The notes under the pieces were generated by a model, which was not told the origin of the DNA, ran no database searches, and saw only the letters and a list, made by a program, of their open reading frames with translations. Shown here piece by piece: positions 10,843 to 20,777 of a stretch of DNA of 64,000 nucleotides. The DNA lies in contig NW_022985464.1 in NCBI RefSeq assembly GCF_010093595.1, forward strand, positions 482,696 through 546,695. Direction: 5' to 3'. How positions within the stretch are numbered: position 1 is the stretch's first letter; each line of letters opens with the position of its first letter. The translations under genes were made by a program, and so were the position numbers. The DNA comes from Mytilinidion resinicola (taxonomy: Eukaryota > Ascomycota > Dothideomycetes > Mytilinidiales > Mytilinidiaceae).

Positions 10843-13617
10843 TCAGCGGAAGTAGAACACCTCTCTCGGAGGTTTCTGATACCTCTCCAACTTCTCAAAA
10901 TTCTCATAATTGAACCCACGAACAAGCGCATACCCCACTATCCTGTGATACTGTTTATCCTCAGTCTCTCGAATGATCATGGGAAACTCAGTATTCTTCA
11001 AGACAATCACCTTGTCTCCTACTCGGATGTCTGTGATTCCCTGGCAACCCATACCCACGAGCCCGTGGTGAGTATCGAAAAAGGTTCGGCCCGAGAGCCA
11101 TGTGGTGTGCTCGTAAGACTCACGATCAAATGTTTTTTCGTTATGAAGGAACATGGTATTCTCCAGCAGCTTTGGTTTGGCCTCCTCCCAGCTGGAAGCC
11201 GCCCACTCCGTCGTTGCCTTGAGCTGGTCCGATGTTATCTGGGATTGTTCCGATGCTGCCTTGAAATCTGAAATCATGGCAGAGATTTCGTCGGCCGCTG
11301 GGACATGATTGGAAAGTTGTTCAAAGGCCTTCTGCGCCTCCTCGACTACTCCCCTCTGTAGCTCCAGCCATCTATTGCGATTTTCCACGATTGTGGAAAT
11401 AAACGTCTCCCAATTCGTGGCCCTTTTGTCTCGTTTGTGTACGTAGGAGTCATGGGTTCTGCTAGACTTGTTTCTAGTGGAGTCCGGGAAGGATCTGGTA
11501 GCATTGACGACGTTCAAAACGAATCTCACCCTTAGAATAACTTCCTCCTCATGTTCGCATGCTGTGATCTGCTGTTGCAGAAGTTTATAACAAGGTTGCA
11601 CTTTCGCAGCAATGCCAGACTCGTTGTTGGGAATCCACTCTTCAGAGCTTCCGCTATTGAAGGGAGTTGCAAGACCGCGCAACCTGGTGCAGACAACGGT
11701 TAGTTGAGATGTACTGAATTGGCGAGGTTGACTCGGTTTTCTCAAATATTGGATCTGATCTAAGAGATTTGGGTGGTCGAACAACGCTGCGCCGAATAGA
11801 TCTGTGCAGGAGGTATTGGCTTTCATCAAGAAGCGTTTTAGTGTTGAGAGTCGGTAATATATGTCCAAATAAGCGCGAGCGATGTTCATGTGCTTGAGCC
11901 TTTGCATGTTGGTCTCTATTTCAGACACAGGTGATTGTCCTCGCCGTTGCTCGCCTAAGTTCTCGAAAGCGGCAATGTGAGTTCTATAGCCGTCCATTAT
12001 TTCATTGACAAGTGGGTCGTAAACTGTGTCTATGATGTCATCGTTCTCGAATGTATTGAATGGTGGTAATTCGAAACAAATGCTTTCCATGTCTCTTTTG
12101 GGGATAGGAGAACTCCACTTCCGTATGAGCTGTTTTGTATGCAACGTTGGCAGAGCTGTGAACACCGGAGGCGAGTTTCTGAGCACTTCTGGAGTTGGAA
12201 TGGCGGCAAATATGTTCTCGAGGAACCAGAGCTCCCGGACAGTGTTAGGCCAATCACGCTGGTTGATGGCGTATTCATGCTTTACTGAATCCAGCAGGTA
12301 TCCCTCCAGTGCCGACACGCCGTCCCGAATGGCGAGTGGACAAGATGAGCTTTTCTTTACCTTGCCAAAATCAAGCAAGCTGTACTCCAACATCGCAGAC
12401 TCCGGTACTGGCTTTGTGAAATCCGGGACCCAGGAAGGGGTTTTTGCGGAGAGTTTGTAAGGATACCACCAAAAGACTTGCTGCCAACCATTGAGGACTA
12501 AAACCCAGAGAGCCAGTTTCTGGAAAGTTGCTTCGATGGGCTCCGAATATTTGGGCGCGAAACCGGGCTGCGAAACTGGGTCTAAGAAAGAACGCATCCC
12601 ATATATCTTGTCTCGAGGATTTGTGCATCTCAAATTTACTTTTCGCAGAATGCTTCTTGGTATCCAGAAAGCAAACTCTACATCAGCTTGAACTAAACGG
12701 AGTGTCAAAACGCTGTTGACATGGAGTATTTGCCTCATAACGGCCTGCCATGACTCTTGAACGTCGCTCTCAAGAATAAACTCCGAAGCAAACGGGATAA
12801 GACGGAGCGCAACCTTATTCTGGAGCAGTCTTATGTCCCTTAGCAGAGCGGATGCACGAGTAGAGCTGCGTCCAAGATGGAATAACGGATCGGTACGTGA
12901 AAGAGTGTACTCTTGCTGAACCCAAACCCGGTTCCACCAGGGTAGGAAACAGAAGTGGACGTAGGCCTTGAGTAGTTCCCTCTCATCGAAGCCTACTTCT
13001 TGAAGGATCTGTTCAAACGACTCCTCTTCGTGATAATCTCGGTTTAGGAAGGAGAAAAGGGCTGATGCTCCTACGTATGGCTCGCCGAGATACACAACAG
13101 TAGTCTGGGCGGACCTGTATATTTCGAGCATCATGCCGATTTGGCTTGCTTTTTCTTGATTGTCGTTTTGATTAATACACAAGGAATCAATCCATAAGAC
13201 GCGAGGGCTTTGTTTCAAGCGTAGACCTTGAAATGCATGATATAGATTTGGTGTGATCTCAATCTTTGTGCCCTCGACTTCGATGATATATCCGGCTTTC
13301 ATTTCTCCCCATACGTATGACAAGGCTTCATAGTTAGGACTGGATGACAGGTCCTCACAATAGATTGTAGCTGCCAATGTTGGGCCCTCGCCGGGCAAGA
13401 GTGCTAAAAGCCGTATGCTATTTCCAGGTTCGCGAAGGCGCAAATTTTTGTATATGTTCGCAACCGTCCTCTTTCGCTCAAGCTCTTGCACGTTGCTTTC
13501 GCAAGCTGCGTCAGGTTTTGTTCTGGCCACCCGTACAATTGCTTGTGCGTGATTAATGATTACTGATAGAATGTCGCTCTCGGCTCGGAGGCGTCTGCGT
13601 CCACTGTGGCAATTCAA
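10843..13617 (-). CDS. HET-domain protein (heterokaryon incompatibility type), 5' end unresolved
   Basis: A single open frame of about 925 codons. The HET core lies in the first third: YEALSYVWGE, then VLWIDSLCINQND and a following segment EKASQIGMMLEIY, the three conserved blocks of this domain. The remainder is helical with no recognised domain until the end, where GRTFFDTHHGLVGMG and GDKVIVL match the usual C-terminal part of such proteins. HET proteins act in self/non-self recognition and regulated cell death. No ATG lies near the start of the frame (13617 is TTG, with an in-frame TAG just upstream near 13630), so an upstream exon is needed. The nearest candidate is the TPR/ZZ frame 28 bp upstream on the same strand. 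Confidence 0.88.
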   Translation of the reverse strand: MNCHSGRRRLRAESDILSVIINHAQAIVRVARTKPDAACESNVQELERKRTVANIYKNLRLREPGNSIRLLALLPGEGPTLAATIYCEDLSSSPNYEALSYVWGEMKAGYIIEVEGTKIEITPNLYHAFQGLRLKQSPRVLWIDSLCINQNDNQEKASQIGMMLEIYRSAQTTVVYLGEPYVGASALFSFLNRDYHEEESFEQILQEVGFDERELLKAYVHFCFLPWWNRVWVQQEYTLSRTDPLFHLGRSSTRASALLRDIRLLQNKVALRLIPFASEFILESDVQESWQAVMRQILHVNSVLTLRLVQADVEFAFWIPRSILRKVNLRCTNPRDKIYGMRSFLDPVSQPGFAPKYSEPIEATFQKLALWVLVLNGWQQVFWWYPYKLSAKTPSWVPDFTKPVPESAMLEYSLLDFGKVKKSSSCPLAIRDGVSALEGYLLDSVKHEYAINQRDWPNTVRELWFLENIFAAIPTPEVLRNSPPVFTALPTLHTKQLIRKWSSPIPKRDMESICFELPPFNTFENDDIIDTVYDPLVNEIMDGYRTHIAAFENLGEQRRGQSPVSEIETNMQRLKHMNIARAYLDIYYRLSTLKRFLMKANTSCTDLFGAALFDHPNLLDQIQYLRKPSQPRQFSTSQLTVVCTRLRGLATPFNSGSSEEWIPNNESGIAAKVQPCYKLLQQQITACEHEEEVILRVRFVLNVVNATRSFPDSTRNKSSRTHDSYVHKRDKRATNWETFISTIVENRNRWLELQRGVVEEAQKAFEQLSNHVPAADEISAMISDFKAASEQSQITSDQLKATTEWAASSWEEAKPKLLENTMFLHNEKTFDRESYEHTTWLSGRTFFDTHHGLVGMGCQGITDIRVGDKVIVLKNTEFPMIIRETEDKQYHRIVGYALVRGFNYENFEKLERYQKPPREVFYFR

Positions 13618-13644
13618 GCTTTGTAAACCCTATGATAATAGAAG

Positions 13645-14790
13645 TTAGATGTGAATTTTGATCAACTGCCAGAAGCTACTTTGAATTGGCCAACCTCTAG
13701 GTGTGAAGAACCGGCTGAGTAATTGCGGTGTTCGGGAACTAATCCACCTCTTGCGCCACTGAAGCGCTTGTTCAGCTACCACCCTATCCTTCACTTTAGC
13801 AATCTGCTTGGCGATAGAATCGCTTTCGTAAAAGGTGTCAGAGGGTACGAATTCTTCGAGCTCTTCGACCTTCCCCCGGCGCTCCGACTGTTCTGTGTAT
13901 GCAGTCGCTGACGCCTGCGAGGTTTTCCTCTTTATGAGCTCGAGAAGCCATACGTCGACCTCCTTCTCATCGTCGATACCTTCGATAGGTGATTGATCTG
14001 ACTCGTCCACTTCGACAGTATAGAACGAGTGATTCGCGCAAGCCTCCATAATCAGCCTCACTTTTTCATCACGCGCTATCCACTTTTGATGACAGCCTGC
14101 GCAAACATACATATATAAACATGACCTGCAAGCGAGCCATCGAGTTCGAGGTTTGATCTTTTCCTTACAGACATTGCAAGATCCAGCGTTGGCCAGTTGC
14201 TTGAATGCAAAGGAGGCATTCTCCTCGTCGTCGCTCCAAAGACACATAATTCCCAGCGCCCAGATTGAGACTCTCTCCACCCTTAGCATTCGCCTGGAGA
14301 GCTGGGCGAGATTGAAAATGCACTGGTATCGCGGGCGGTCCTTCCGAAGCGGCTCCTGATAGAACTGCTGAAGATAGCTAACCGTCAGTATCTTACCAAT
14401 ATCGATAGTAGAAGTATGTGTGTCGCTGAGTGCTTTGCTTTCGCCTTCGAACGCACGTTCCAGCACATCAACCGCGTCGTCGTGCAGGTTTCGAGCTCTG
14501 AGACTGAGCCCCAGTCGGACGAGCGAACGCCGTTCGGTATTCGTTTCCGTGCCTAACTTCCGGCAGCTTTCCGCCACTCTCTTAAATATGTTCTGCGCTT
14601 CCTTCAATTTGCCATGCTGTCTGTACAAATCTACTAAGTTGAAGCAAGTTGTAAACGCGTCGTTGTTAATTCGTCCTGCTATTCTGTCGTCGCAAGCCAG
14701 CGTCCGCTCGAGCAAGCTCTCTATCTTCGTAGTAGGCCCTTTTTGTTGATAGAAGCTGCCAATTTTGAAAAGATCAGATGATAATTGTGG
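13645..14790 (-). CDS. TPR and ZZ-type zinc finger region, possibly the 5' part of the HET gene
   Basis: Open frame with two or more tetratricopeptide-like units (FNLVDLYRQHGKLKEAQNIF and neighbours), then a ZZ-like zinc-binding segment, CNVCKEKIKPRTRWLACRSC, continuing to VCAGCH and a later His. The frame is open from just after a TAA at about 14790 and has no ATG; the first plausible coding residues are SPQLSSDLFKIGSFY. Its end lies 28 bp from the HET frame, which also lacks a start. A TPR/ZZ/HET fusion would make sense as a receptor-like incompatibility protein, but no strong splice pair in the right phase was found. Decay of the 5' end is the alternative. Confidence 0.55.
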   Translation of the reverse strand, partial: PQLSSDLFKIGSFYQQKGPTTKIESLLERTLACDDRIAGRINNDAFTTCFNLVDLYRQHGKLKEAQNIFKRVAESCRKLGTETNTERRSLVRLGLSLRARNLHDDAVDVLERAFEGESKALSDTHTSTIDIGKILTVSYLQQFYQEPLRKDRPRYQCIFNLAQLSRRMLRVERVSIWALGIMCLWSDDEENASFAFKQLANAGSCNVCKEKIKPRTRWLACRSCLYMYVCAGCHQKWIARDEKVRLIMEACANHSFYTVEVDESDQSPIEGIDDEKEVDVWLLELIKRKTSQASATAYTEQSERRGKVEELEEFVPSDTFYESDSIAKQIAKVKDRVVAEQALQWRKRWISSRTPQLLSRFFTPRGWPIQSSFWQLIKIHI

Positions 14791-14793
14791 ACT

Positions 14794-15220
14794 TTATGGG
14801 CCATATCTCGCTTCAGCGTCGCTCAATTCTTGCAAGTAAACCGTTTCAGCCGTCGCATCGTCGACCAGGCTAGACACACTCGTCGTAGAAATAGAACTAG
14901 GTGTTCGAAACCAGAGCGCGACCCATTGAAACGTTGTCGTGAATACTCCTAGGAACGCGGCTGGGAACCATCTTTGGAAGACAGCTGTGAAAAGCCTTGG
15001 AAACATTGTGGTGAACATGAATGCAGGAGTGAAGAAGGACGACACGGCTGCAGGGAGATGGGTTCCAGGGGTGCTCGTTGGACACCACGTGATGTACTTT
15101 GAACTCGGAACCAACATATCATCGGACCGCTGATTATCGAGCTTGTGAGTGCGACTTCGGCCCAATCGCCTATCAATTGACAACTGCTTTACCGACCGTG
15201 ATAGAATAGATAGGAGCGGG
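14794..15220 (-). other. Open frame with hydrophobic segment, no start codon
   Basis: A minus-strand frame of about 140 codons in the same register as the TPR frame and ending at the TAA that precedes it. It has a Phe-rich hydrophobic stretch (about VSSFFTPAFMFTTMFPRLF) and no ATG. It may be a further 5' exon of the TPR/HET locus or not coding at all. Confidence 0.25.
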
Positions 15221-15479
15221 TGAGCTCATCATCAATCACGTGATAAGAAAACTGCCTCCTTGTGATAGTGAAAGCCTATTTGGAAGACTTAAGATCTACG
15301 CTTTCAGGTGAGATGAAAACGCTGAAGCAAGATACTCACCATTTTATAATGTTTAAAAGGTTCTCCTACGCACATTTGACGCGTTGATGCACTTCAATTG
15401 GTAGACGAGGTGGCACGTTGGATGTCGAAGTGTGCGTTCATAAAGGGTGTATTGCTATTTGTACATCGACCAGCACTCC

Positions 15480-17177
15480 TCATTTCCCCATCTTCGATAG
15501 GTATTGCAGAGGACCTAGCTTCAGCAACTCTGCGTCCTTTGCCATCACCTCAGTAACGTTATTCTCCGCGTATTCCCGCAGCAAGGTCGCAATGCGTGGA
15601 TCTGAGACCGACAGCACTCTCGCTGCTAACAGCGCCGCATTGGTGGAGTTGTCGATACCAACCGTGGCTACAGGCTCTCCTCTGGGCATTTGAGTCATGC
15701 TCCATTGACTATCCAGACCGTCGAGATGGCTCGCAGCAACTGGTACGCCTATGACCGGGAGCGTAGTCCACGAGGCCGCCATGCCCGGAAGATGGGCAGC
15801 ACCACCAGCGGCTGCAATAATGACCTTAAATCCCTCGTCTTTCGCGGATTTGGCGAACTGGCGCATCCAATCTGGTGTTCGGTGGGCGGAAGTAATGCGT
15901 GCTTGGTATGGGATAGCGAACCTTTCGAGAATCTGGAAGCATGCTCTGAGGACCGGCATATCTGAGTCTGAGCCCATAACTACCGCGACCACGGGCCGCT
16001 CGGTAGACCTCTTAGCATCAGTGTGCTTCCCTAACTGCTCGTCGACAGCGTCGATTAGAGGTTGGATCCTGTTCTCGGCCTCGCTCATTGTGGGCGCCGT
16101 GACTGTCACATGGCCCATCTTTCGGCCTTTCCTCGCCTCTCCCTTTCCATAGAGATGCGTCGTTGCTCCTCCCACTTCGTCGGCCTTCTTTGCAATGTCT
16201 ACATGGGAGTCGGTCGTCTTACCTCCCAGTATGTTCAGCATGATCGCCGGACATCTCAACTCCAGCCCCTCCTTTGGAACAGGTAGGTCTAGTATCGTTC
16301 TGGCATGCGCATCGTACTGTGATATCGGACACGCCTCGATGGTGTAGTGTCCCGAGTTGTGCGGTCGTGGCGCAATCTCGTTGACAAGCAATTCCCCATT
16401 CTTCAGCAGGAACATCTCGACTCCGAACACGCCCTTGCCTTCAAATGCTCCCACGGCTTTCTCTGCCATCTCTTGCGCGCGCTTGGCTGTTGCCGGACTC
16501 ACCCGCCTCGCAGGTGCGTATACAAGCTTGCAGATACTGTCCTCATGCACAGTCTCGACTGTCGGATAAGAAAGCGTGCCATCCTTCGTCTTGACCACCA
16601 TAACCGCGAGCTCCATCTCAAACTCCGCCCAGCGCTCTGCATACAGCGGCCGTGCTCCCAAAGCCTTGATACCCTCCTCAACATCACCTTCGCTCTTCAC
16701 CACGTAGTTCCCACGGCCATCATACGCCTCCGTCTTACTCTTGAGCATAAACGGATACCCCAACCTCTTTCCCACCTCCTTCACCTCGTCCACCCCCATG
16801 ACCCCCAAATCCACACTCTCCGCCGTCGGCACCCCATGCCGACCCAAAAACGCCTTCTGCGAGAACTTGTCTTTGATAAGCTGGAGCACCTTCCAGCTCG
16901 GCTCCACCTTGACGCCCTCGTTTGCGATTTCTTCTAGGACGTCCGTGTCCACGTGCTCGATCTCGACGGTCACGACATCGCAGCTCTTTGCCAGCTCGCG
17001 GATTTTGGCTGCGTCTTTGAAGGAGCCTTCTATGTGCGAGTCGTGGGCTGAAATCTGTTTTGCGGGTGCGGATGGGGCGTCGAGGATGTGGACTTTGATG
17101 TTGCGGCGATTTGTGGCCTCAACAAGCATGCGGCCCAGTTGGCCACCGCCGAGGACGCCGATGACGCGGGGGTCCAT
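15480..17177 (-). CDS. ADE2: Phosphoribosylaminoimidazole carboxylase (AIR carboxylase)
   Basis: Single-exon, 565 residues. Converts AIR to CAIR in de novo purine synthesis. Residues 1 to about 385 are PurK-like (VIGVLGGGQLGRML, then ATP-grasp with EIAPRPHNSGHYT), and about 395-565 are PurE-like (VVMGSDSDMPVL, SAHRTPDWM). This fusion and length are those of fungal Ade2. The ATG at 17177 opens directly with MDPRVIGVLGGG, which fixes the start. A CACGTGA-type site and a short palindrome lie upstream in the gap. Confidence 0.98.
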   Translation of the reverse strand: MDPRVIGVLGGGQLGRMLVEATNRRNIKVHILDAPSAPAKQISAHDSHIEGSFKDAAKIRELAKSCDVVTVEIEHVDTDVLEEIANEGVKVEPSWKVLQLIKDKFSQKAFLGRHGVPTAESVDLGVMGVDEVKEVGKRLGYPFMLKSKTEAYDGRGNYVVKSEGDVEEGIKALGARPLYAERWAEFEMELAVMVVKTKDGTLSYPTVETVHEDSICKLVYAPARRVSPATAKRAQEMAEKAVGAFEGKGVFGVEMFLLKNGELLVNEIAPRPHNSGHYTIEACPISQYDAHARTILDLPVPKEGLELRCPAIMLNILGGKTTDSHVDIAKKADEVGGATTHLYGKGEARKGRKMGHVTVTAPTMSEAENRIQPLIDAVDEQLGKHTDAKRSTERPVVAVVMGSDSDMPVLRACFQILERFAIPYQARITSAHRTPDWMRQFAKSAKDEGFKVIIAAAGGAAHLPGMAASWTTLPVIGVPVAASHLDGLDSQWSMTQMPRGEPVATVGIDNSTNAALLAARVLSVSDPRIATLLREYAENNVTEVMAKDAELLKLGPLQYLSKMGK

Positions 17178-18041
17178 TGCGTGGATGAGAGTTGAAAAGT
17201 GTCGAACGAGTTCTTCTTTTATGCTAGGGGGTGCTATTTCACTTTTTCTAGGAAATTTGCTTGAAAGCCGGAAGGAATCTTGCTGGGCCGCGTAGGAACA
17301 AGTCCACGGGCAGTGAGGAAAGTACTATTGTGCTTTTTGTTTTCTTATGGAATGGGTGGAATTGTAGGTACTCTGACGTGGATGAGATGGAATGGTTTTT
17401 TTGTGGCTCGTGATTGGTGGTGGGGAAGAGTTTTACACTCACACCTCTAGAATGGGCGTGGTCACGGGATTTCGCGACATCATCAATGTAACAAAGTTTG
17501 AATCCATACAACTAAACTTCTTAAGCGCTATTCAGATTTATTATGCGGTATCCAAAACCTCGATGTGAGGCTATTAATTTGTGCTTTTTCAACTACATGT
17601 AGATCTATCCGTGCCACAGGACTCTTCGCTAAGCTCACAATTCAATTATCAAAGCTGCTTTTCAACCCCTCAGGGTGTGATATTTCCGATCACGTGAGGT
17701 AAGAATTTGGAGGACAATAGATGTCGATTCTATGTAGGAATCTAGCTAGCCTATATACTTATAGGAAAGGCCCATGCAGGCCTAACGTACGCTAGATCTA
17801 CTGTAACAAGCGTGCCTATAGTAGATCTATACATCACGTGCCCTTACATTACGTGCACGGCGGCCGAATATCAACCGAACATCGAGAATTCCACAAGGGT
17901 GAGTGACGGTTGCTTGTCAGTGGTACACTCGCTTCACATTGTTGGAAGTCTCGGTGCATGCACATGTCGAAGTGTTATGCTCAGAGTCTTACATCTTTTC
18001 TGTTCATGTCGCAACGCTACATGAGCTAGAAATCATAAGCC
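17178..18041. other. Intergenic, 5' of ADE2
   Basis: About 860 bp with no gene recognised. Contains a perfect 10 bp inverted repeat (TAGATCTACT, 17793-17802, with 17820-17829) and CACGTG/CACGTGA motifs near 17691 and 17836 that could bind bHLH factors. Confidence 0.4.
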
Positions 18042-18536
18042 ATGTCTTTCACAACCTACAATGTATACCGAATCGAATACGAACTTGGACTTCAAGATCC
18101 TCTCATGGAACAGCCCACCAAACGTTATCACAATGTCATCTTCATCGAGACCGATGTTAATGGCAGAGGTCGAAAACTCCAGGTCACCGGTGCCATCGGT
18201 GACTTAAATGGAATGGTGTTCGTTGAAGAACAAGGGCTCAAGCCAGAGAACACGGACGGCTTCTGGAGGAAGTCTTACTTAGGTCAGATCCAGGCGTCTG
18301 ATTATGGGAAGGTCGTAGAGCTACTGAAAGGTCTTGACCCGCCTCCCCGTCAGAGGATTTTCGATACCACGACAATGGCATGGCAGAAATGCAAGCCGGA
18401 TGGAACACTTTACGGCCCACAAGAGGAGGTTCCTCCGTACAGGAAGTGCACTGAATGGACGTTGGAGGAGGCGATACCTGCTCTAATTAAATCCGGGTTT
18501 TTGCATGCTCACGGCGTGGCATTACAAAGGGAGTGA
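18042..18536 (+). CDS. Conserved fungal protein of unknown function, 164 aa
   Basis: Intronless, starts MSFTTYNVYRIEYE and ends ALQRE. Shape of the protein: a beta-rich N-terminal half (YHNVIFIETDV, KLQVTGAIGDLNGMVF), a middle with WRKSYLGQIQASDYGKV, and a Cys/Trp pair near the end (YRKCTEWTLEEAIPALI). This pattern recalls a widespread family of small uncharacterised ascomycete proteins that often occur next to incompatibility or accessory genes. No function can be given. No signal peptide or membrane segment. Confidence 0.8.
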   Translation: MSFTTYNVYRIEYELGLQDPLMEQPTKRYHNVIFIETDVNGRGRKLQVTGAIGDLNGMVFVEEQGLKPENTDGFWRKSYLGQIQASDYGKVVELLKGLDPPPRQRIFDTTTMAWQKCKPDGTLYGPQEEVPPYRKCTEWTLEEAIPALIKSGFLHAHGVALQRE

Positions 18537-18802
18537 AAGCCTAAACCTATTTGTTTGGATTTTATACAAGTTTGTAGCCGTGATACAGCCCTTCAGCAAT
18601 TAGGAACGCTGGGCTCCTGCGCCTGGGGAATATGCAACTTGGTCCATCCTGCGAAGTAAACCCTGCTAGCGCCAGCTATGCTCATGATGAAAAGCCTCCA
18701 AGAAAAATACACTTTGAAGAGAATCTTAGTAGACACACGACTGTAAAAAGATAAAGACTCCCACTCGGACTTTCCCAAAGAGCCCCCGAATGAAGCCCAG
18801 GC

Positions 18803-20563
18803 TCAAGCCACACTCTTAGCCAAAGCCCAGAAAGAGTCCATTTTGGCCCTTGTCAGAACCTCCTTTGCTTCTCCATCTGTCTCGCACACCCTCGACCCCC
18901 ACTTTCTGAAAGCTCTCTGCTTCTCCTCGCCCTCCCAAATTAGAGTGCATTTGTTCTGCGAGAAGTCCTTCAACTGACCTTGCTCATCCACCGAGTTCAA
19001 CCAAGCAACCTCGGCCTCCTTGTTGCCCTCCCGCACACTATTTGGCATAGCGTTCTCGGTCCATTTGATCCGATGCAGCATGAGCTTCTTATACAAGTCG
19101 CAAGACTTCGAACCACCTTCAACGATGACGAGGCTAAAGTTCGGATTGAGAATCGTGATACCGGTGAGAGCGTTGTCCTTGGCGTTCTTGTCAACTTGGA
19201 AGCGGTGTTTTCCATAGGATAGGTTATTGATCTTGTAAACACACAGATGCATTCCCTTGGCCGCATCTGCCGCTTGTTGGGCAGACAGCTTTTCATGACG
19301 TTGATCCTTGGACAGTCTCCGCGCCTCGTTGGCCTCCTCGTGTGCCTCCTGTCGCTCCCGGATCTGCTTTTCTACGAGAGCCTCGATAGCCGTCGGATCT
19401 GCAATAGCCTGTTCGCCCAAAACACGCATCATGTTTCCACGCTTGACCTTCGGAGGTGGAGGAGGTTCCAGACCCAGACGAATCTTCGCTTGCTTTTCTT
19501 TATTTTCAGCTGCACGGCGTTGACGACGCACTTTCTTAGTTTCCGTCTTCGTGAGGTACATGGGTTTGACAGGAATGACTAGCTTCTCCTGAGGTGGACG
19601 AATTTCGACAGGGTGTTGGACGTAGACAGTGACGATTGAGTCGTCGTTGTTGAATTTGAGTTTCGCCGGATCATTCAGGACAGCATAATCCGTAGCGTCC
19701 AAGAGGATCTCGTCCCACCACTCACAAGCCGGCGGTTCAGGAATTAAGAAACCCTTCTCGTTACTCTCCTCCAGCTGCTTCTTCCGTGTCTCCGCTGCTA
19801 TCCTCCGCTTGAGCGCCTCCATCTCCTCTTGCCTTCGAAGTCTTGCGGCCTGTTCGATGTATTTGCCCTTTTGGTTCATAACAATCTTGCGGGGGAGTCT
19901 GGTCCGGTCAGGGCCTGCTTTTTCGCTAGAGTCGAGATATGGATTTTTTTCCTCCTTCTCTTCATCCGCAGCGGGTGATTCACCCCGTCTGTTCGCCATG
20001 GTGGTTGCGAACTTGGGCGCCATGGGTTTGCCCCTCGCCTTCGAGTCCTGCTTCATCTCCCCCATGAGACTAGGATGCAGTCCAACATTTAACCCACCCC
20101 TTGCGCGCTGAGAGACATCCTCGACTTCGGGAGGTGAGTGTTGTGGGCGTGCGTGTGCTGGTGGTGGTGGAGGGCGTTGAGGAGGTGTTGCGGTTGATTC
20201 TGGCTTTCTTGCGAGAACTTGTGCTAACTGGGCTCTCAAAGCAGCATTCTTGTCTTCCGCTGAAGACTGGCCGGCTGGCGCAGTAGAGTGTCCATTTGTC
20301 GAGGGAGATGGAGTAGCAGCTGGAAGAGGCTGTCCTGGTGCTGGTCGCCCGAATTTAGCTGCAATCGCAGCAGCTCGTGCTCTAGCATCAGCGACTCCAG
20401 CTTCCCTCTTTGCTGCCAGTTGTGCATCAACCTTCGCTTTGGCGGCTAAGGCTGCTCGCATCTTCTCGGATGTCGCAGGCGCGGGAGACGCGTTGTTTGA
20501 CCTTGGCCGCTTGCTGTCATTACGAGCGCCATTATCATCGGGGTATGGTCGCTTTTCCGGCAT
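18803..20563 (-). CDS. PRP3: U4/U6 small nuclear ribonucleoprotein Prp3
   Basis: Single exon, 586 residues. Prp3 holds the U4/U6 duplex in the U4/U6.U5 tri-snRNP. The first 150 residues are low complexity, rich in Ala, Pro and Ser. The PRP3 domain spans about 160-410 (LNVGLHPSLMGEM, RKIVMNQKGKYIEQAARLR, PEPPACEWWDEILLD) and the C-terminal DUF1115 domain about 440-580, ending with the usual KWGSRVCETDGEAKEVLTRA-like region. Starts at ATG 20563, 214 bp head to head from SOF1. Confidence 0.96.
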   Translation of the reverse strand: MPEKRPYPDDNGARNDSKRPRSNNASPAPATSEKMRAALAAKAKVDAQLAAKREAGVADARARAAAIAAKFGRPAPGQPLPAATPSPSTNGHSTAPAGQSSAEDKNAALRAQLAQVLARKPESTATPPQRPPPPPAHARPQHSPPEVEDVSQRARGGLNVGLHPSLMGEMKQDSKARGKPMAPKFATTMANRRGESPAADEEKEEKNPYLDSSEKAGPDRTRLPRKIVMNQKGKYIEQAARLRRQEEMEALKRRIAAETRKKQLEESNEKGFLIPEPPACEWWDEILLDATDYAVLNDPAKLKFNNDDSIVTVYVQHPVEIRPPQEKLVIPVKPMYLTKTETKKVRRQRRAAENKEKQAKIRLGLEPPPPPKVKRGNMMRVLGEQAIADPTAIEALVEKQIRERQEAHEEANEARRLSKDQRHEKLSAQQAADAAKGMHLCVYKINNLSYGKHRFQVDKNAKDNALTGITILNPNFSLVIVEGGSKSCDLYKKLMLHRIKWTENAMPNSVREGNKEAEVAWLNSVDEQGQLKDFSQNKCTLIWEGEEKQRAFRKWGSRVCETDGEAKEVLTRAKMDSFWALAKSVA

Positions 20564-20777
20564 GTTGGCGACCGTGACGCTGGTGATGTGTGGTGAGGAG
20601 GAAAGAGTCAGGCAGTGTTGCAGATGGCTGGATGGTGATGCGACTTTGCCAAGAGGCGGTGAACGGTGAAGTGGCAGTAAATTTATTTTATACCCTCACC
20701 ATTCCCCACAATCTCCGCCACGCTTCGACTACTGTTAAGACTTTCTCCTCTTCTTGATCAAGAAAAAGGCTTTGAAG

